Shown here piece by piece: positions 7,065 through 14,233 of a stretch of 44,544 bases of DNA. A program made the translations under genes and the position numbers. Numbering within the stretch: the first letter of the stretch is position 1; the number at the start of each line of letters is the position of its first letter. Location: assembly GCA_947627475.1 (NCBI GenBank), contig CANQWE010000010.1:1-44544 (forward strand), written 5' to 3'. The notes under the pieces are model-generated. The model did not search any database. It saw nothing but the letters and a program-made list of their open reading frames with translations, and was not told the DNA's origin. The stretch comes from an uncultured Clostridia bacterium (GTDB taxonomy: Bacteria; Bacillota; Clostridia; Oscillospirales; CAG-272).

Positions 7065-7363
7065 TTATGAAGATTCCTTTCATAGCGGCCATGGTGGTTT
7101 TATCCAGCATACACAACAGAGATTCGACTGCCTGCAGAAAAGTATTATATTCTCTCTGTGTGTACTTAGTATACCGAAATCGGAGCACTTCTATCTGTGA
7201 CAAGATCACAAATAAATTTGCTCTTTTACTTTTTGGGGGAGAAGTTTCACATCGATCCTGTTAATATAGATATAGTTTTAAAAATACATGGATTATAAAT
7301 GACAAAATACGCCAAAAGTTGCAACTTTGCAACAAATTCAATGATTTTTTGAGCAAAAAAACA
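7065..7363. other. AT-rich gap with palindromes but no gene
   Basis: No credible ORF was found. The gap contains TGTGACAAGATCACA (7196-7210), a CRP/FNR-style half-site palindrome with a 5-bp centre, about 130 bp upstream of the FTR-like gene. It also contains GTTGCAA-CT-TTGCAAC (7318-7333), an inverted repeat upstream of the promoter at 7364-7392. Confidence 0.5.
7318..7333. promoter_or_regulatory. Inverted repeat upstream of the HTH-cassette promoter
   Basis: GTTGCAA-CT-TTGCAAC, a perfect 7+7 palindrome, ends 30 bp before the -35 box. It could be a regulator site; no binding data. Confidence 0.35.
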
Positions 7364-7392
7364 TTGACAAAATTCCAATAAAATGGTAATAT
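7364..7392 (+). promoter_or_regulatory. Consensus promoter of the HTH / Cys-protein cassette
   Basis: TTGACA (7364-7369), a 17-bp spacer and TAATAT (7387-7392). Very near consensus, suggesting the unregulated promoter would be strong. Confidence 0.88.
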
Positions 7393-7403
7393 TTAAATAA
7401 TAA

Positions 7404-7416
7404 GGTAAAATTTACC
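7404..7416. promoter_or_regulatory. Palindrome at the start of the cassette transcript, possible operator
   Basis: GGTAAA-A-TTTACC is a perfect 13-bp palindrome starting 12 bp past the -10 box, where a bound repressor would block initiation or escape. It lies just ahead of the gene for an HTH protein, so autoregulation is a fair guess. Confidence 0.5.
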
Positions 7417-7433
7417 AGAAAAGGAGTAAAAAG

Positions 7434-7652
7434 ATGAATTGTGCAGAAGAATTAAAACGAAAAATTGCAGAACAAAACACCACGCTTGAGGCTGTCGCTC
7501 ATACGCTTGGCGTCAACAGAAGTACGCTGTATAGAAAATTGCGCAGCGGCGGAAACAGGCTGACCGTTTCGGAAGCGTTTAAAATTTGTAAATTCTTAAA
7601 TCTGCAGCCTGAAGAATCTTTTGATCTTTTTTGGGGTAATGTATGGCATTGA
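7434..7652 (+). CDS. Small helix-turn-helix protein (72 aa)
   Basis: The product is essentially one DNA-binding domain: TLEAVAHTLGVNRSTLYRKL (~17-36) is a clear helix-turn-helix, followed by a second helix (LTVSEAFKICKFLNLQPEE) as in XRE/Cro-type regulators. Its small size and lack of a sensor domain resemble phage or mobile-element Cro-like proteins. GGAG lies about 7 bases before the ATG. Its 3' end overlaps the start of the next gene by 10 bp, implying translational coupling. A strong promoter and a palindrome at 7404-7416 lie directly upstream. The region is AT-rich relative to its surroundings. Confidence 0.8.
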   Translation: MNCAEELKRKIAEQNTTLEAVAHTLGVNRSTLYRKLRSGGNRLTVSEAFKICKFLNLQPEESFDLFWGNVWH

Positions 7653-7897
7653 TTTGTGTAAACAACGTAGGCCCCTGCAGCGGCTGCGGCATGTGTTTGG
7701 ATACGGCGCGCTGTTCTATATGCGGACTTCCTCTTCATGGAACCTATTATCATGCGGGTTTTGTACAAATATGCGGTGCCTGTGCGAAATCCAGAGGAAA
7801 CGGCAAATGCGTGTTATGCGGCGCTTCCTGCGCGGCTCTTGTCTGCGTTTGTTGTCATAAAAAGCGGCGGCAGCGGATGCATAGCATAAAGAGCTGA
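7643..7897 (+). CDS. Cys-rich small protein, probable zinc-binding (84 aa)
   Basis: Fourteen of 84 residues are Cys. The pattern includes C12-x2-C15-x2-C18, C24-SI-C27 paired with C44-GA-C47, and C56-VL-C59 with C63, and it ends CVCCHKKRRQR. The CxxC pairs suggest two or more zinc ribbons or knuckles rather than an iron-sulfur ferredoxin, although the first block (C12, C15, C18) is ferredoxin-like. I do not recognise a family. The start overlaps the end of the HTH gene by 10 bp, so expression is likely coupled. The basic tail could contact nucleic acid. Role unknown. Confidence 0.65.
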   Translation: MALICVNNVGPCSGCGMCLDTARCSICGLPLHGTYYHAGFVQICGACAKSRGNGKCVLCGASCAALVCVCCHKKRRQRMHSIKS

Positions 7898-7920
7898 AAA
7901 AAGGAAAGGTACAAAAAAGT

Positions 7921-8175
7921 ATGGCAAACAAGACGATAGACGCATTGGCATTTTGTCCGTTTTACGTATGCGAAGCAAAAACCACAATTACATGTGAAGG
8001 AATTGTGGGAACATTGACGATCAGTAAATTTGAAAGCGAACATGCAAAGAGGGAACATGAGAAAAACTTTTGTATCAGCAGGCACTGTAAGGGCTGCGGC
8101 ATTTATTGCTCTTTAATGCAGAACTACAGCTACGTGCGTATGGGTTCTCCCATAGAAAAAGAAATCCGCCATTAA
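7921..8175 (+). CDS. Small Cys-containing protein of phage/mobile-element type (84 aa)
   Basis: The sequence has FCPFYVCEAKTTITCEG at residues 11-27 and CISRHCKGCGIYC at 51-63, giving seven Cys. From memory, the C-P-(F/Y)...TITCEG...C...C.IY pattern is common in small proteins of clostridial prophages and integrative elements, function unknown. It begins 23 bp after the preceding Cys-rich gene, with AAAGG upstream of the ATG. All three genes probably share one transcript. No other phage gene is present, so this is a remnant or a free-standing cassette. Confidence 0.65.
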   Translation: MANKTIDALAFCPFYVCEAKTTITCEGIVGTLTISKFESEHAKREHEKNFCISRHCKGCGIYCSLMQNYSYVRMGSPIEKEIRH

Positions 8176-8513
8176 TTTGCATGCATGTAAAAAAGTAATT
8201 TTTGCTTTATGAATATTTACATGAAATTATTTTAGTGAAATGTACATAATATCTCCAATTTATATTCCTCCAATTAAATCACTTACGAAACAAACTTATG
8301 AAACCGCAAAGTGAAATATGAAAGCATAGCAGCTTTTGGCATCATCCGTTTCTGGGGAATTTGCAGGAAAATAGGAACACAAAAGATAAGCCGAATTGTT
8401 TCATGTCAAATCTCCCCTAAATCATTACTATATTATATTGTCGCGGGGAAAGGGTGTTTCATCATTATTTTGTGCCGTCGTTACGGCGGAATGGAGTTTA
8501 TTATGTATAAAAA
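8176..8513. other. AT-rich gap after the HTH cassette, no gene seen
   Basis: Very AT-rich at 8176-8300, then mixed. A small GCCGT/ACGGC hairpin lies at 8473-8486. A 74-codon frame at 8311-8535 has no ribosome binding site and runs into the terminator, so it is not called. Confidence 0.5.
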
Positions 8514-8553
8514 AGCCGGAACGCAGATGAAATAATCTGCGCTCCGGTTTTTT
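8514..8553 (-). terminator. Terminator of the lipoprotein gene at 8588-9487
   Basis: A 13-bp stem with one mismatch (8516-8528 with 8535-8547) is flanked by A and T runs on both sides. It can work in both directions, but the adjacent gene is leftward. Confidence 0.85.
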
Positions 8554-8587
8554 ATTTACAGATAGGCTACCTTTATTGTTTTTTTCT

Positions 8588-9487
8588 CTATTTCTCCGTA
8601 AAACATCCTGCATCGATTTGCACTGGACCGTTGCAGTTTACCGGCTTGTCATCGGCGTGCACACGTACAGACGCCTCTTCCGATATGGTAACGCCGGTTA
8701 CCGCTTGTATACCGTCATCCGTACAGTTTAAATCCAATGTGCCGCCGGAAATAGACACAAACCCTTTGTCCGGCTCAATCTCATTGTCAGACTTTATTCC
8801 ATCGGCGCAAATGACGGCGGTAATGCTGCCGCCTAAAATACGCACACTGTCATTTCCTTTTAAGGCATTTTTACTGGCGCTGATGGAAAGGATCCCGCTG
8901 ACGATTTTTAAATCGTTTTTTGTACCGATACCGTTATTGCTGTTTCCGAAAACAGTCAGAGAACCGGTACCATTGATGGTAAGATCATCTTTAGAAAACA
9001 GGCAGGCATTGGGTTCGGCACCACTTTTTTGGACGTAATCTGTTCCATCGTACAGTGCGTTTTCCGTTCCCTGTGCCAAGGTGACTGCCACTTTATCAGC
9101 GCTGGAAATATAGATTGCAGCGGTGTCCCCGCAGCGGATGGTGACGCCATTCAATACAAGCTGCGCCTTTTGTGTTTTCGTAAGAGAAACCTGCACGCTG
9201 CCGCTAAATTCTCCCTGGAGCACGTAGGTGCCTTCCTGATCGATCCGCAGCGTTTTTTCTGCAAGTACGGCGCCATCCCCATCAATTTGCGCGCTCTCTC
9301 CGGAAAACTCAATTGTGGTAGCAGCATCAGCGTCCCATGTGTCGTCCAGATCAAAATCAGAATATGCGGCTTTTGTTTCCTCCCCCGAAGTATTTGTATC
9401 AGTGGAGGGCGTATACGCGGGACCATCCTGGGAGGTGCAGGCGGACAGCAGAATCAGCAGAACGAAAAGTATGAGAAGCTTTTTCAT
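8588..9487 (-). CDS. Carbohydrate-binding (Cthe_2159-type) lipoprotein
   Basis: A 299-residue lipoprotein: MKKLLILFVLLILLSAC is a signal peptide with lipobox LSAC, then a Ser/Thr linker. The body is a parallel beta-helix of short repeats (LTINGTGSLTVFG, LKIVSGILSISAS, VRILGGSITAVIC, VSISGGTLDLNC), as in PF14262. Cthe_2159 of Clostridium thermocellum binds acidic polysaccharide and calcium. Many relatives are longer; this one stops soon after the last coil. The ATG at 9487 has GGAGAT 5-10 bases upstream; the earlier in-frame start at 9526 would spoil the signal peptide. It belongs to a module with DUF4956 and VTC proteins (9791-11181). Confidence 0.85.
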   Translation of the reverse strand: MKKLLILFVLLILLSACTSQDGPAYTPSTDTNTSGEETKAAYSDFDLDDTWDADAATTIEFSGESAQIDGDGAVLAEKTLRIDQEGTYVLQGEFSGSVQVSLTKTQKAQLVLNGVTIRCGDTAAIYISSADKVAVTLAQGTENALYDGTDYVQKSGAEPNACLFSKDDLTINGTGSLTVFGNSNNGIGTKNDLKIVSGILSISASKNALKGNDSVRILGGSITAVICADGIKSDNEIEPDKGFVSISGGTLDLNCTDDGIQAVTGVTISEEASVRVHADDKPVNCNGPVQIDAGCFTEK

Positions 9488-9495
9488 GATAATCT

Positions 9496-9646
9496 CCATT
9501 TCGCCGCATGCGGCGGTGTAAAGCATAGGAATTCGACGGTGTTTCCAAAGGAAGCAAAAATGGGTAGGGTCCCATTTTTAGGAAAATTTGTGCGTGAAAT
9601 CATGATACAAAAAGGTTGCACGTATGTAATTATCACGCTGCAGACG
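9496..9646. repeat. 151-bp tandem repeat, unit 1
   Basis: First of two head-to-tail copies between the lipoprotein and DUF4956 genes. It contains the 14-bp palindrome CGCCGCATGCGGCG, the core GCATAGGAATTCG (9523-9535) and a hairpin AAAAATGGG/CCCATTTTT that resembles a terminator. Confidence 0.9.
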
Positions 9647-9797
9647 CCATTTCGCCGCATGCGGCGGTGTAAAAGCATAGGAATTCGACGGTGTTTCCAA
9701 AGGAAACAAAAATGGGTAGGGTCCTATTTTTAGGGAGAATTTGTGCGTGAAATCATGATACAAAAAGGTTGTACGTATGTAATTTTCACGCTACATT
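9647..9797. repeat. 151-bp tandem repeat, unit 2
   Basis: Second copy, about 90% identical to unit 1 by eye, with an extra A after the palindrome and changes in the hairpin arm (CCTATTTTT). Its last bases reach the stop codon of the DUF4956 gene. Confidence 0.85.
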
Positions 9798-10465
9798 TCT
9801 TCTCTGGAAAATTCTGTGCGGCTGCACACAATTTCCAAATTCCCGTTTCTGCAGCGAAGGGCATCCAGAAAGCTTTTTTCTCCTGCACAGTCCCGCAAAA
9901 GAATTTTATATTCCAATTGAAACATAGAACCCATATGAACGGTTTTCACCCGGACGAGTTCATGTTTTACTGTATATGTCTGAAAAAGATCGTCAAAGAC
10001 GCCTTCATAATCCAGGGTCTCCGGGATCGTGATTTTCAGCGTTTTCTCCGTGCTGCCAAATTTTCCGGCTAAAAGCATAGTGTACAGCATGCTTGCAAGA
10101 AGAACGATACAGCACACAAGGGCAGCGATGCCAACATATCCCATTCCGGTGCAGATCCCCACAGTCATAGCCAAAAATATACTGCAGATTTCTCTGGCTG
10201 TGCCGGGAATACTTCGAAAGCGGATCAGACTGAAAGCACCAGCTACAGCAATGCCTGCGCCGATACTGCCGTTTACCATATGGATCACCGTTTGGGAAAT
10301 CACAGGAATCAATGCCAGCGCAACCAAAAAGCCCGGTGTAGCCCGATTGCGAAAACAATGCGTCAGTGCGATGAGGATCCCCAGAATCAAAGAGGTTCCG
10401 GTACACAGGAGAAAGGCGGCTGCATCCATGGAGGGATCTATTACAGAGGTAAAGAGAAAATTCAT
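9791..10465 (-). CDS. DUF4956 family membrane protein
   Basis: A 224-residue protein with about four transmembrane helices in the first ~120 residues (FLLCTGTSLILGILIALTH; FLVALALIPVISQTVIHMV; IGAGIAVAGAFSLIRFRS; IFLAMTVGICTGMGYVGIAA and a following helix). The GAFSLIRFRSIPGTAREI loop is typical of DUF4956. The cytoplasmic C-terminal ~90 residues look ferredoxin-like (LKITIPETLDYEGVFDDLF). Function is unknown. It overlaps the VTC gene by ATGA, so the two are translationally coupled. Together with the lipoprotein they form a gene set I recall from many Clostridia. Confidence 0.85.
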   Translation of the reverse strand: MNFLFTSVIDPSMDAAAFLLCTGTSLILGILIALTHCFRNRATPGFLVALALIPVISQTVIHMVNGSIGAGIAVAGAFSLIRFRSIPGTAREICSIFLAMTVGICTGMGYVGIAALVCCIVLLASMLYTMLLAGKFGSTEKTLKITIPETLDYEGVFDDLFQTYTVKHELVRVKTVHMGSMFQLEYKILLRDCAGEKSFLDALRCRNGNLEIVCSRTEFSREEM

Positions 10466-11181
10466 ATGTAGTTCCTTTCCGATATACTGCCTGCTTTTTG
10501 TGCTAGCATTGCTTCATAGGCCCTGCCGTATTTGGAAAAAGAAATAGGATAGCAGGAAAACTGGTTTAGCAGGTGGGAGAGCCAAAGGGGAATGGCCCCG
10601 GAAAACTTCAGCTCCATAAGCTGCTGGCCTTTCTCCAACAGCTGTGTGCCTGGCGCAGGAATAGACAGATCCAAGGAAGATGTTCTCCAGCAGATGTTGC
10701 AGTCGAAGGTGATGCGCAGCGTTGGAGCTGCCTTACCGATAAACGAAATACGATGAAAGGTCATAGCCATAGCCGGCTGCAGCCGGGGATAAAGGTGCAG
10801 CATATATGCAATTTCTTTTGCGATCTGACCGCCCCGGACAGGGGATTGCAAAAAAGTAAGGGCATACCGATATGGCATGGAAATGCGGCGCTTATAAACG
10901 GTTTTGTTATATTTTCGTTTGATTTCGATAAAGGCTGGGTCAGTGTCTATTGGCATTCCATAGGTGCGCAACCGCAGCTTTTCTTTAAACACCGGCTTTT
11001 CTATAGATCGCCGAATCAGCAGATAATCGGGGGTATCATAGTATATTGTATAAATATCGGTCTCTCCGTATTCGTCCGGCAGGGTATAGTCTGCCAGCGC
11101 GTCTAATAGCTGTACGTATTGCGCAGCAGAGAGAAGATATTTTTTTTCACACCGCTCAAAGGTGCTGGTAAATCGTTTCAT
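10462..11181 (-). CDS. VTC domain polyphosphate polymerase family protein
   Basis: A 239-residue CYTH/TTM-fold protein. It has FERCEKKYLLS at the N-terminus (the ExK element), YTIYYDTPDYLLIRRS, KEKLRLRTYG, FIEIKRKYNKTVYKRR, and a late LMELKF strand: the ring of basic and acidic residues that bind triphosphate and metal. Yeast Vtc4 makes polyphosphate from ATP; bacterial VTC-domain proteins are assumed to handle polyphosphate or another triphosphate, not proven here. First gene of a three-gene leftward module, with its own promoter at 11214-11242. Confidence 0.88.
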   Translation of the reverse strand: MKRFTSTFERCEKKYLLSAAQYVQLLDALADYTLPDEYGETDIYTIYYDTPDYLLIRRSIEKPVFKEKLRLRTYGMPIDTDPAFIEIKRKYNKTVYKRRISMPYRYALTFLQSPVRGGQIAKEIAYMLHLYPRLQPAMAMTFHRISFIGKAAPTLRITFDCNICWRTSSLDLSIPAPGTQLLEKGQQLMELKFSGAIPLWLSHLLNQFSCYPISFSKYGRAYEAMLAQKAGSISERNYI

Positions 11182-11213
11182 AAGGATGTACCTTTAGGGA
11201 TCGTATTTATTAC

Positions 11214-11242
11214 AGTATAGCAAAAAATGTGGATTGGGGCAA
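11214..11242 (-). promoter_or_regulatory. Promoter of the VTC-DUF4956-lipoprotein module
   Basis: TTGCCC (11237-11242), 17-bp spacer, TATACT (11214-11219) on the minus strand, 32 bp ahead of the VTC start. Confidence 0.7.
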
Positions 11243-11271
11243 GAGGGAGAAGTTATTTCCCTCAATGGAAA

Positions 11272-11295
11272 AGAGAGGAGGCATGCCTCCTCTCT
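11272..11295 (-). terminator. hisS terminator
   Basis: A perfect 24-bp palindrome (centre GGCATGCC) lies 8 bp past the hisS stop and is followed on the minus strand by TTTTCC. Confidence 0.8.
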
Positions 11296-11303
11296 ACGAT
11301 TTT

Positions 11304-12542
11304 TTACTTGGACAGCTCCTGCAGCTCCAAAAGATCTGCTCCCACAAAATAGTCATATCCTCGCTGTGCAAAACGGCTGAGCTGCTTTCCTTGCTTTTTT
11401 CCCCGCTCGCACAGTGTGACGTCATATTCTGCCCGTAGCGTATCTGCTTTTTTACTGGCAGCTACAAAGTCGTCAACATCATAGAGCACCACGACCTTTT
11501 TTCTGCCGCCGGGGACCCGGTAACTTTCCTTGCCCTTTAAAATAGAAAAGATCCGTTCAAATCCAATGGAGAATCCTACTGCAGGAACATCCTCTCCGAT
11601 AAATTTCCCGATCAGGTTGTCATACCGTCCGCCGCCGCCAATGGCGCCGGAAAATTCTTCGCTTTCTATCTCAAATACCGTACCGGTGTAGTAGCCCTGC
11701 CCCCGAACGAGAGAAATATCAAAGTCCGTTTTGATTTGCTCATCAGACAGCGTGTTTACTGTATCCATAATATACCGCAGCTTCTGGGCGACGGTGCTGT
11801 CTCCCGTCAGGGCTGCTACTGCATCTAACGTCACAGCATCTCCGCCAAAGAACTGGCAGAAACGGTCTACAGTATCCTTTGGATGCCCCTTTTCCAGCAG
11901 CTCACTGCATACGCCATCTATACCGATTTTATCCAATTTGTCAAAAGTGATACACACAGAGTCCAGGGAATCCGCCGGAAATCCTACGGCAGACAGGGCG
12001 CTGCAAAGCAGACTCCGGTCGTTGATCCGTATTTTAAAGGCACCGATGCCTGTTCTTTGAAGTGCTCTGGCGGTGGTCAGAATCAGTTCTATTTCACATT
12101 CCGGCGCGGTGCTCCCGATGATATCAATATCACACTGGACAAATTCCCGCAGCCGGCCTCGTTGTGCTCGTTCCGCCCGGTATACCCGGTCTATTTGGAT
12201 GGCCTTGAAGGGAAGCATCAAATTGGCCCGGTTGTTTGCAAAATACCGGCAAAGGGGAAGGGTGAGGTCATACCGCAGTCCCATATCGGACAGCTCGCTC
12301 TCCGATCCCGTTTCCAATGCCCGCTGCAGCTTGTCCCCCCGTTTGAGCACTTTGAAAATCAGGTTCAGATTTTCGCCCCCGTCACTTTTGTCCAAGTTTT
12401 CTGCATCTTCCAAAATAGGGGTGATTATATGTTCAAATCCGGCGCTTTTATAGGTGTCTAGAATAATAGACTGTAGATAGTCCCGAATTTCCGCATCTGT
12501 CGGCAAATAATCGTTTGTTCCTTTTACAGTTTTTATTTTCAT
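11304..12542 (-). CDS. hisS: Histidyl-tRNA synthetase
   Basis: A 412-residue class II synthetase. It starts MKIKTVKGTNDYLP, then has motif 2 with RAERAQRGRLREFVQCDID, the His-binding element LVRGQGYYTGTVFE, motif 3 GFSIGFERIF, and a C-terminal anticodon-binding domain (KKVVVLYDVDD ... VTLCERGKKQGKQL). It charges tRNA-His, one gene of which lies at 2321-2398. The start at 12542 is supported by the promoter at 12577-12605: the earlier in-frame ATG (12578) sits inside the -10 box, so it cannot be in the message. The ribosome binding site is poor (GGAAAGG is about 14 bases away). Confidence 0.95.
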   Translation of the reverse strand: MKIKTVKGTNDYLPTDAEIRDYLQSIILDTYKSAGFEHIITPILEDAENLDKSDGGENLNLIFKVLKRGDKLQRALETGSESELSDMGLRYDLTLPLCRYFANNRANLMLPFKAIQIDRVYRAERAQRGRLREFVQCDIDIIGSTAPECEIELILTTARALQRTGIGAFKIRINDRSLLCSALSAVGFPADSLDSVCITFDKLDKIGIDGVCSELLEKGHPKDTVDRFCQFFGGDAVTLDAVAALTGDSTVAQKLRYIMDTVNTLSDEQIKTDFDISLVRGQGYYTGTVFEIESEEFSGAIGGGGRYDNLIGKFIGEDVPAVGFSIGFERIFSILKGKESYRVPGGRKKVVVLYDVDDFVAASKKADTLRAEYDVTLCERGKKQGKQLSRFAQRGYDYFVGADLLELQELSK

Positions 12543-12576
12543 GTATGTTTTGCAGCCCTTTCCACAAACTGGATCC

Positions 12577-12605
12577 ATTTTAACACGCACACCTGTTTTT
12601 GTCAA
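12577..12605 (-). promoter_or_regulatory. hisS promoter
   Basis: TTGACA (12600-12605), 17-bp spacer, TAAAAT (12577-12582) on the minus strand. The predicted start of transcription leaves a 5' leader of only about 25-30 bases. Confidence 0.85.
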
Positions 12606-12610
12606 GAACA

Positions 12611-12640
12611 GAAGCAGGAGGGCATTTGCCCTCCTGCTTC
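12611..12640 (-). terminator. Terminator of the fatty-acid operon
   Basis: Perfect 14-bp stem (12611-12624 with 12627-12640) with a 2-base centre, 6 bp past the degV stop. Its downstream T-rich part merges with the hisS -35 box. Confidence 0.8.
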
Positions 12641-12645
12641 GATGG

Positions 12646-13446
12646 CTATATCGACTCGCTGACAATTCCTAGAATCCCGTCTCCCAGATTGGCTCGCAGC
12701 GCCATGGTTACGGGACGCTGAAGCATTTCCGCCTGGGGATACCGCATACGCAGCGTTCGAATCAGGTCCCCGGTAACAGCATCTTTTATACCATAATGTA
12801 CGATCAGTCTTCGGGGAGACGAATGACTCGCGCATAGTTCCCGGATTTCTCCAAAGCCACCTGAAACACTTTTTTTCAATACAATAGCGCCGTTTTCGAT
12901 AATACAGACAGGCTTTTGATTGAGGATCGGCGCTGCGCTGGTGTGCATCACCCGACTCAGCCGCTTTGCATCCCGCAGGGTAGTAATGGTTTGCATGGAA
13001 AAAGAGGTGGTCAGCTTATCCCGCACACTTTGCAGAATTTGTACGATATCAGTAAAGCCAGCGCCGCTGCGTTCCAGTTCTCTGGCCCGTTGGGCCAGCA
13101 AATGCAGCGCACCGGCTACGCCTTTGGAATCTACTACGGCGATTCGACCGGCCGGATATGCCTTGGACGCTATGACAGCATTTTCGTAGGATGTGGAGAT
13201 TTTGGGTGAAGAGGTAATGCAGATCACATTGTATCCTCTTGCGACATATTCTCCAAATGCCTTATAATACTGTGCTGCCGTAGGTGCCATGGAAAATGCG
13301 CCCGCGGGACAGCGGCGCCCTTCTGCAATGGTATCGGGATAGCTTTTTCCCGCTGTAACATAGGAAAGAGGCATCAGTCGAACCATCAGCTTTACGCAGT
13401 CCTGACGATTCATACAGGAGATCGACTCAGTGATGATTCCGATCAT
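12646..13446 (-). CDS. DegV family protein
   Basis: A 266-residue protein with the DegV layout: IGIITESISC at the N-terminus, ICITSSPKISTSYENAV (~76-92), VVDSKGVAGALHLLAQRA (~104-121) and VIHYG-type RRLIVHYGIKDA late. DegV proteins bind a fatty acid between two domains; in Gram-positives, FakB members hand it to a fatty-acid kinase. The sequence is rather divergent at the N-terminus. It is the last gene of the fatty-acid operon and overlaps accA by 20 bp, which fits a fatty-acid-binding role. GGAG lies 5 bases before the ATG. No fakA gene is in the window. Confidence 0.85.
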   Translation of the reverse strand: MIGIITESISCMNRQDCVKLMVRLMPLSYVTAGKSYPDTIAEGRRCPAGAFSMAPTAAQYYKAFGEYVARGYNVICITSSPKISTSYENAVIASKAYPAGRIAVVDSKGVAGALHLLAQRARELERSGAGFTDIVQILQSVRDKLTTSFSMQTITTLRDAKRLSRVMHTSAAPILNQKPVCIIENGAIVLKKSVSGGFGEIRELCASHSSPRRLIVHYGIKDAVTGDLIRTLRMRYPQAEMLQRPVTMALRANLGDGILGIVSESI

Positions 13447-14233
13447 ATGCTCCTACCTTTCTGAACTTATCATATCGCTCTGTCAGCAGCGTATCTGTTT
13501 GCATACCTTGCAGTGGGCGAATCGCATCGGCCAGGTCCTTTTGCAGTGTATGGAAAAAAAGATTTTTTTCTGCATCTGCAGAAAAATCTTCCGGCTCTGC
13601 AATGATTTTTTCGATGATTCCAAGTTCGTACAAATTCCCTGCATCTGGTTTCAATGCCTGTGCGGCCTCGTCTGCTTTTGCGGGATCCTTCCACAAAATG
13701 CTGGCGCAGCCTTCCGGGGAAACGACAGAGTAGTAGGCATTTTCCAGCATCCATACGGCATCTGCTACTGCAAGGGCCAGAGCCCCGCCGCTGCCCCCTT
13801 CTCCAATGATTATAGACAGGATCGGCGTTTTCAGCGTCATCATTTCGTAAAGATTTTCTGCAATTGCAGATCCTTGCCCGCGCTCTTCAGCTCCGATGCC
13901 GCAGTAGGCGCCGGCAGTATCTACAAAGGTAATGACCGGGCGATGAAATTTTTCTGCCTGCTTCATCAAACGCAGCGCTTTACGGTATCCTTCCGGGTTG
14001 GCTTGCCCGAAGTTGTGCTGAATTTTGTCCTTGGTATCGTGCCCCTTTTCAATGCCGATTACAGTAATCGGTGTGTTTCCCAGCATGGCAATCCCGCCGA
14101 TCACGGCGTTGTCATCTCCAAACCGCCGGTCTCCGTGCAGCTGGATAAAATCTGTAAACAGCGCATCGATATATGCTGCGGCGGTAGGGCGCTTGCCGCT
14201 GCGTGTATATTGTATTTTTTCAAAAATTGTCAT
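13427..14233 (-). CDS. accA: Acetyl-CoA carboxylase carboxyltransferase subunit alpha
   Basis: A 268-residue crotonase-fold protein, shorter than the 319-residue E. coli enzyme, as is usual in Clostridia. Motifs include LHGDRRFGDDNAVIGGIA, GIEKGHDTKDKI, FVDTAGAYCGIGAEERGQ, IGEGGSGGALALAVAD and SVVSPEGCASILWKD. With AccD it moves CO2 from carboxybiotin to acetyl-CoA, giving malonyl-CoA. The ATG at 14233 has GGAG 8 bases upstream; the ATG at 14242 touches the GGAG and is unlikely. It overlaps the end of accD by 14 bp and degV by 20 bp. Confidence 0.95.
   Translation of the reverse strand: MTIFEKIQYTRSGKRPTAAAYIDALFTDFIQLHGDRRFGDDNAVIGGIAMLGNTPITVIGIEKGHDTKDKIQHNFGQANPEGYRKALRLMKQAEKFHRPVITFVDTAGAYCGIGAEERGQGSAIAENLYEMMTLKTPILSIIIGEGGSGGALALAVADAVWMLENAYYSVVSPEGCASILWKDPAKADEAAQALKPDAGNLYELGIIEKIIAEPEDFSADAEKNLFFHTLQKDLADAIRPLQGMQTDTLLTERYDKFRKVGAYDRNHH

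Noticed and set aside
7067..7264. Rightward 65-codon ORF in the AT-rich gap
   Set aside because: No ribosome binding site, no recognisable motif, and the product changes character along its length.
7318..8175. Toxin-antitoxin system
   Set aside because: Gene sizes and coupling would fit, but neither Cys-rich protein resembles a known toxin fold.
8311..8535. Rightward 74-codon ORF after the HTH cassette
   Set aside because: No ribosome binding site and it ends inside the terminator hairpin of the opposite gene.
9496..9797. CRISPR-like repeat
   Set aside because: Only two units of 151 bp, directly abutting, without spacers.
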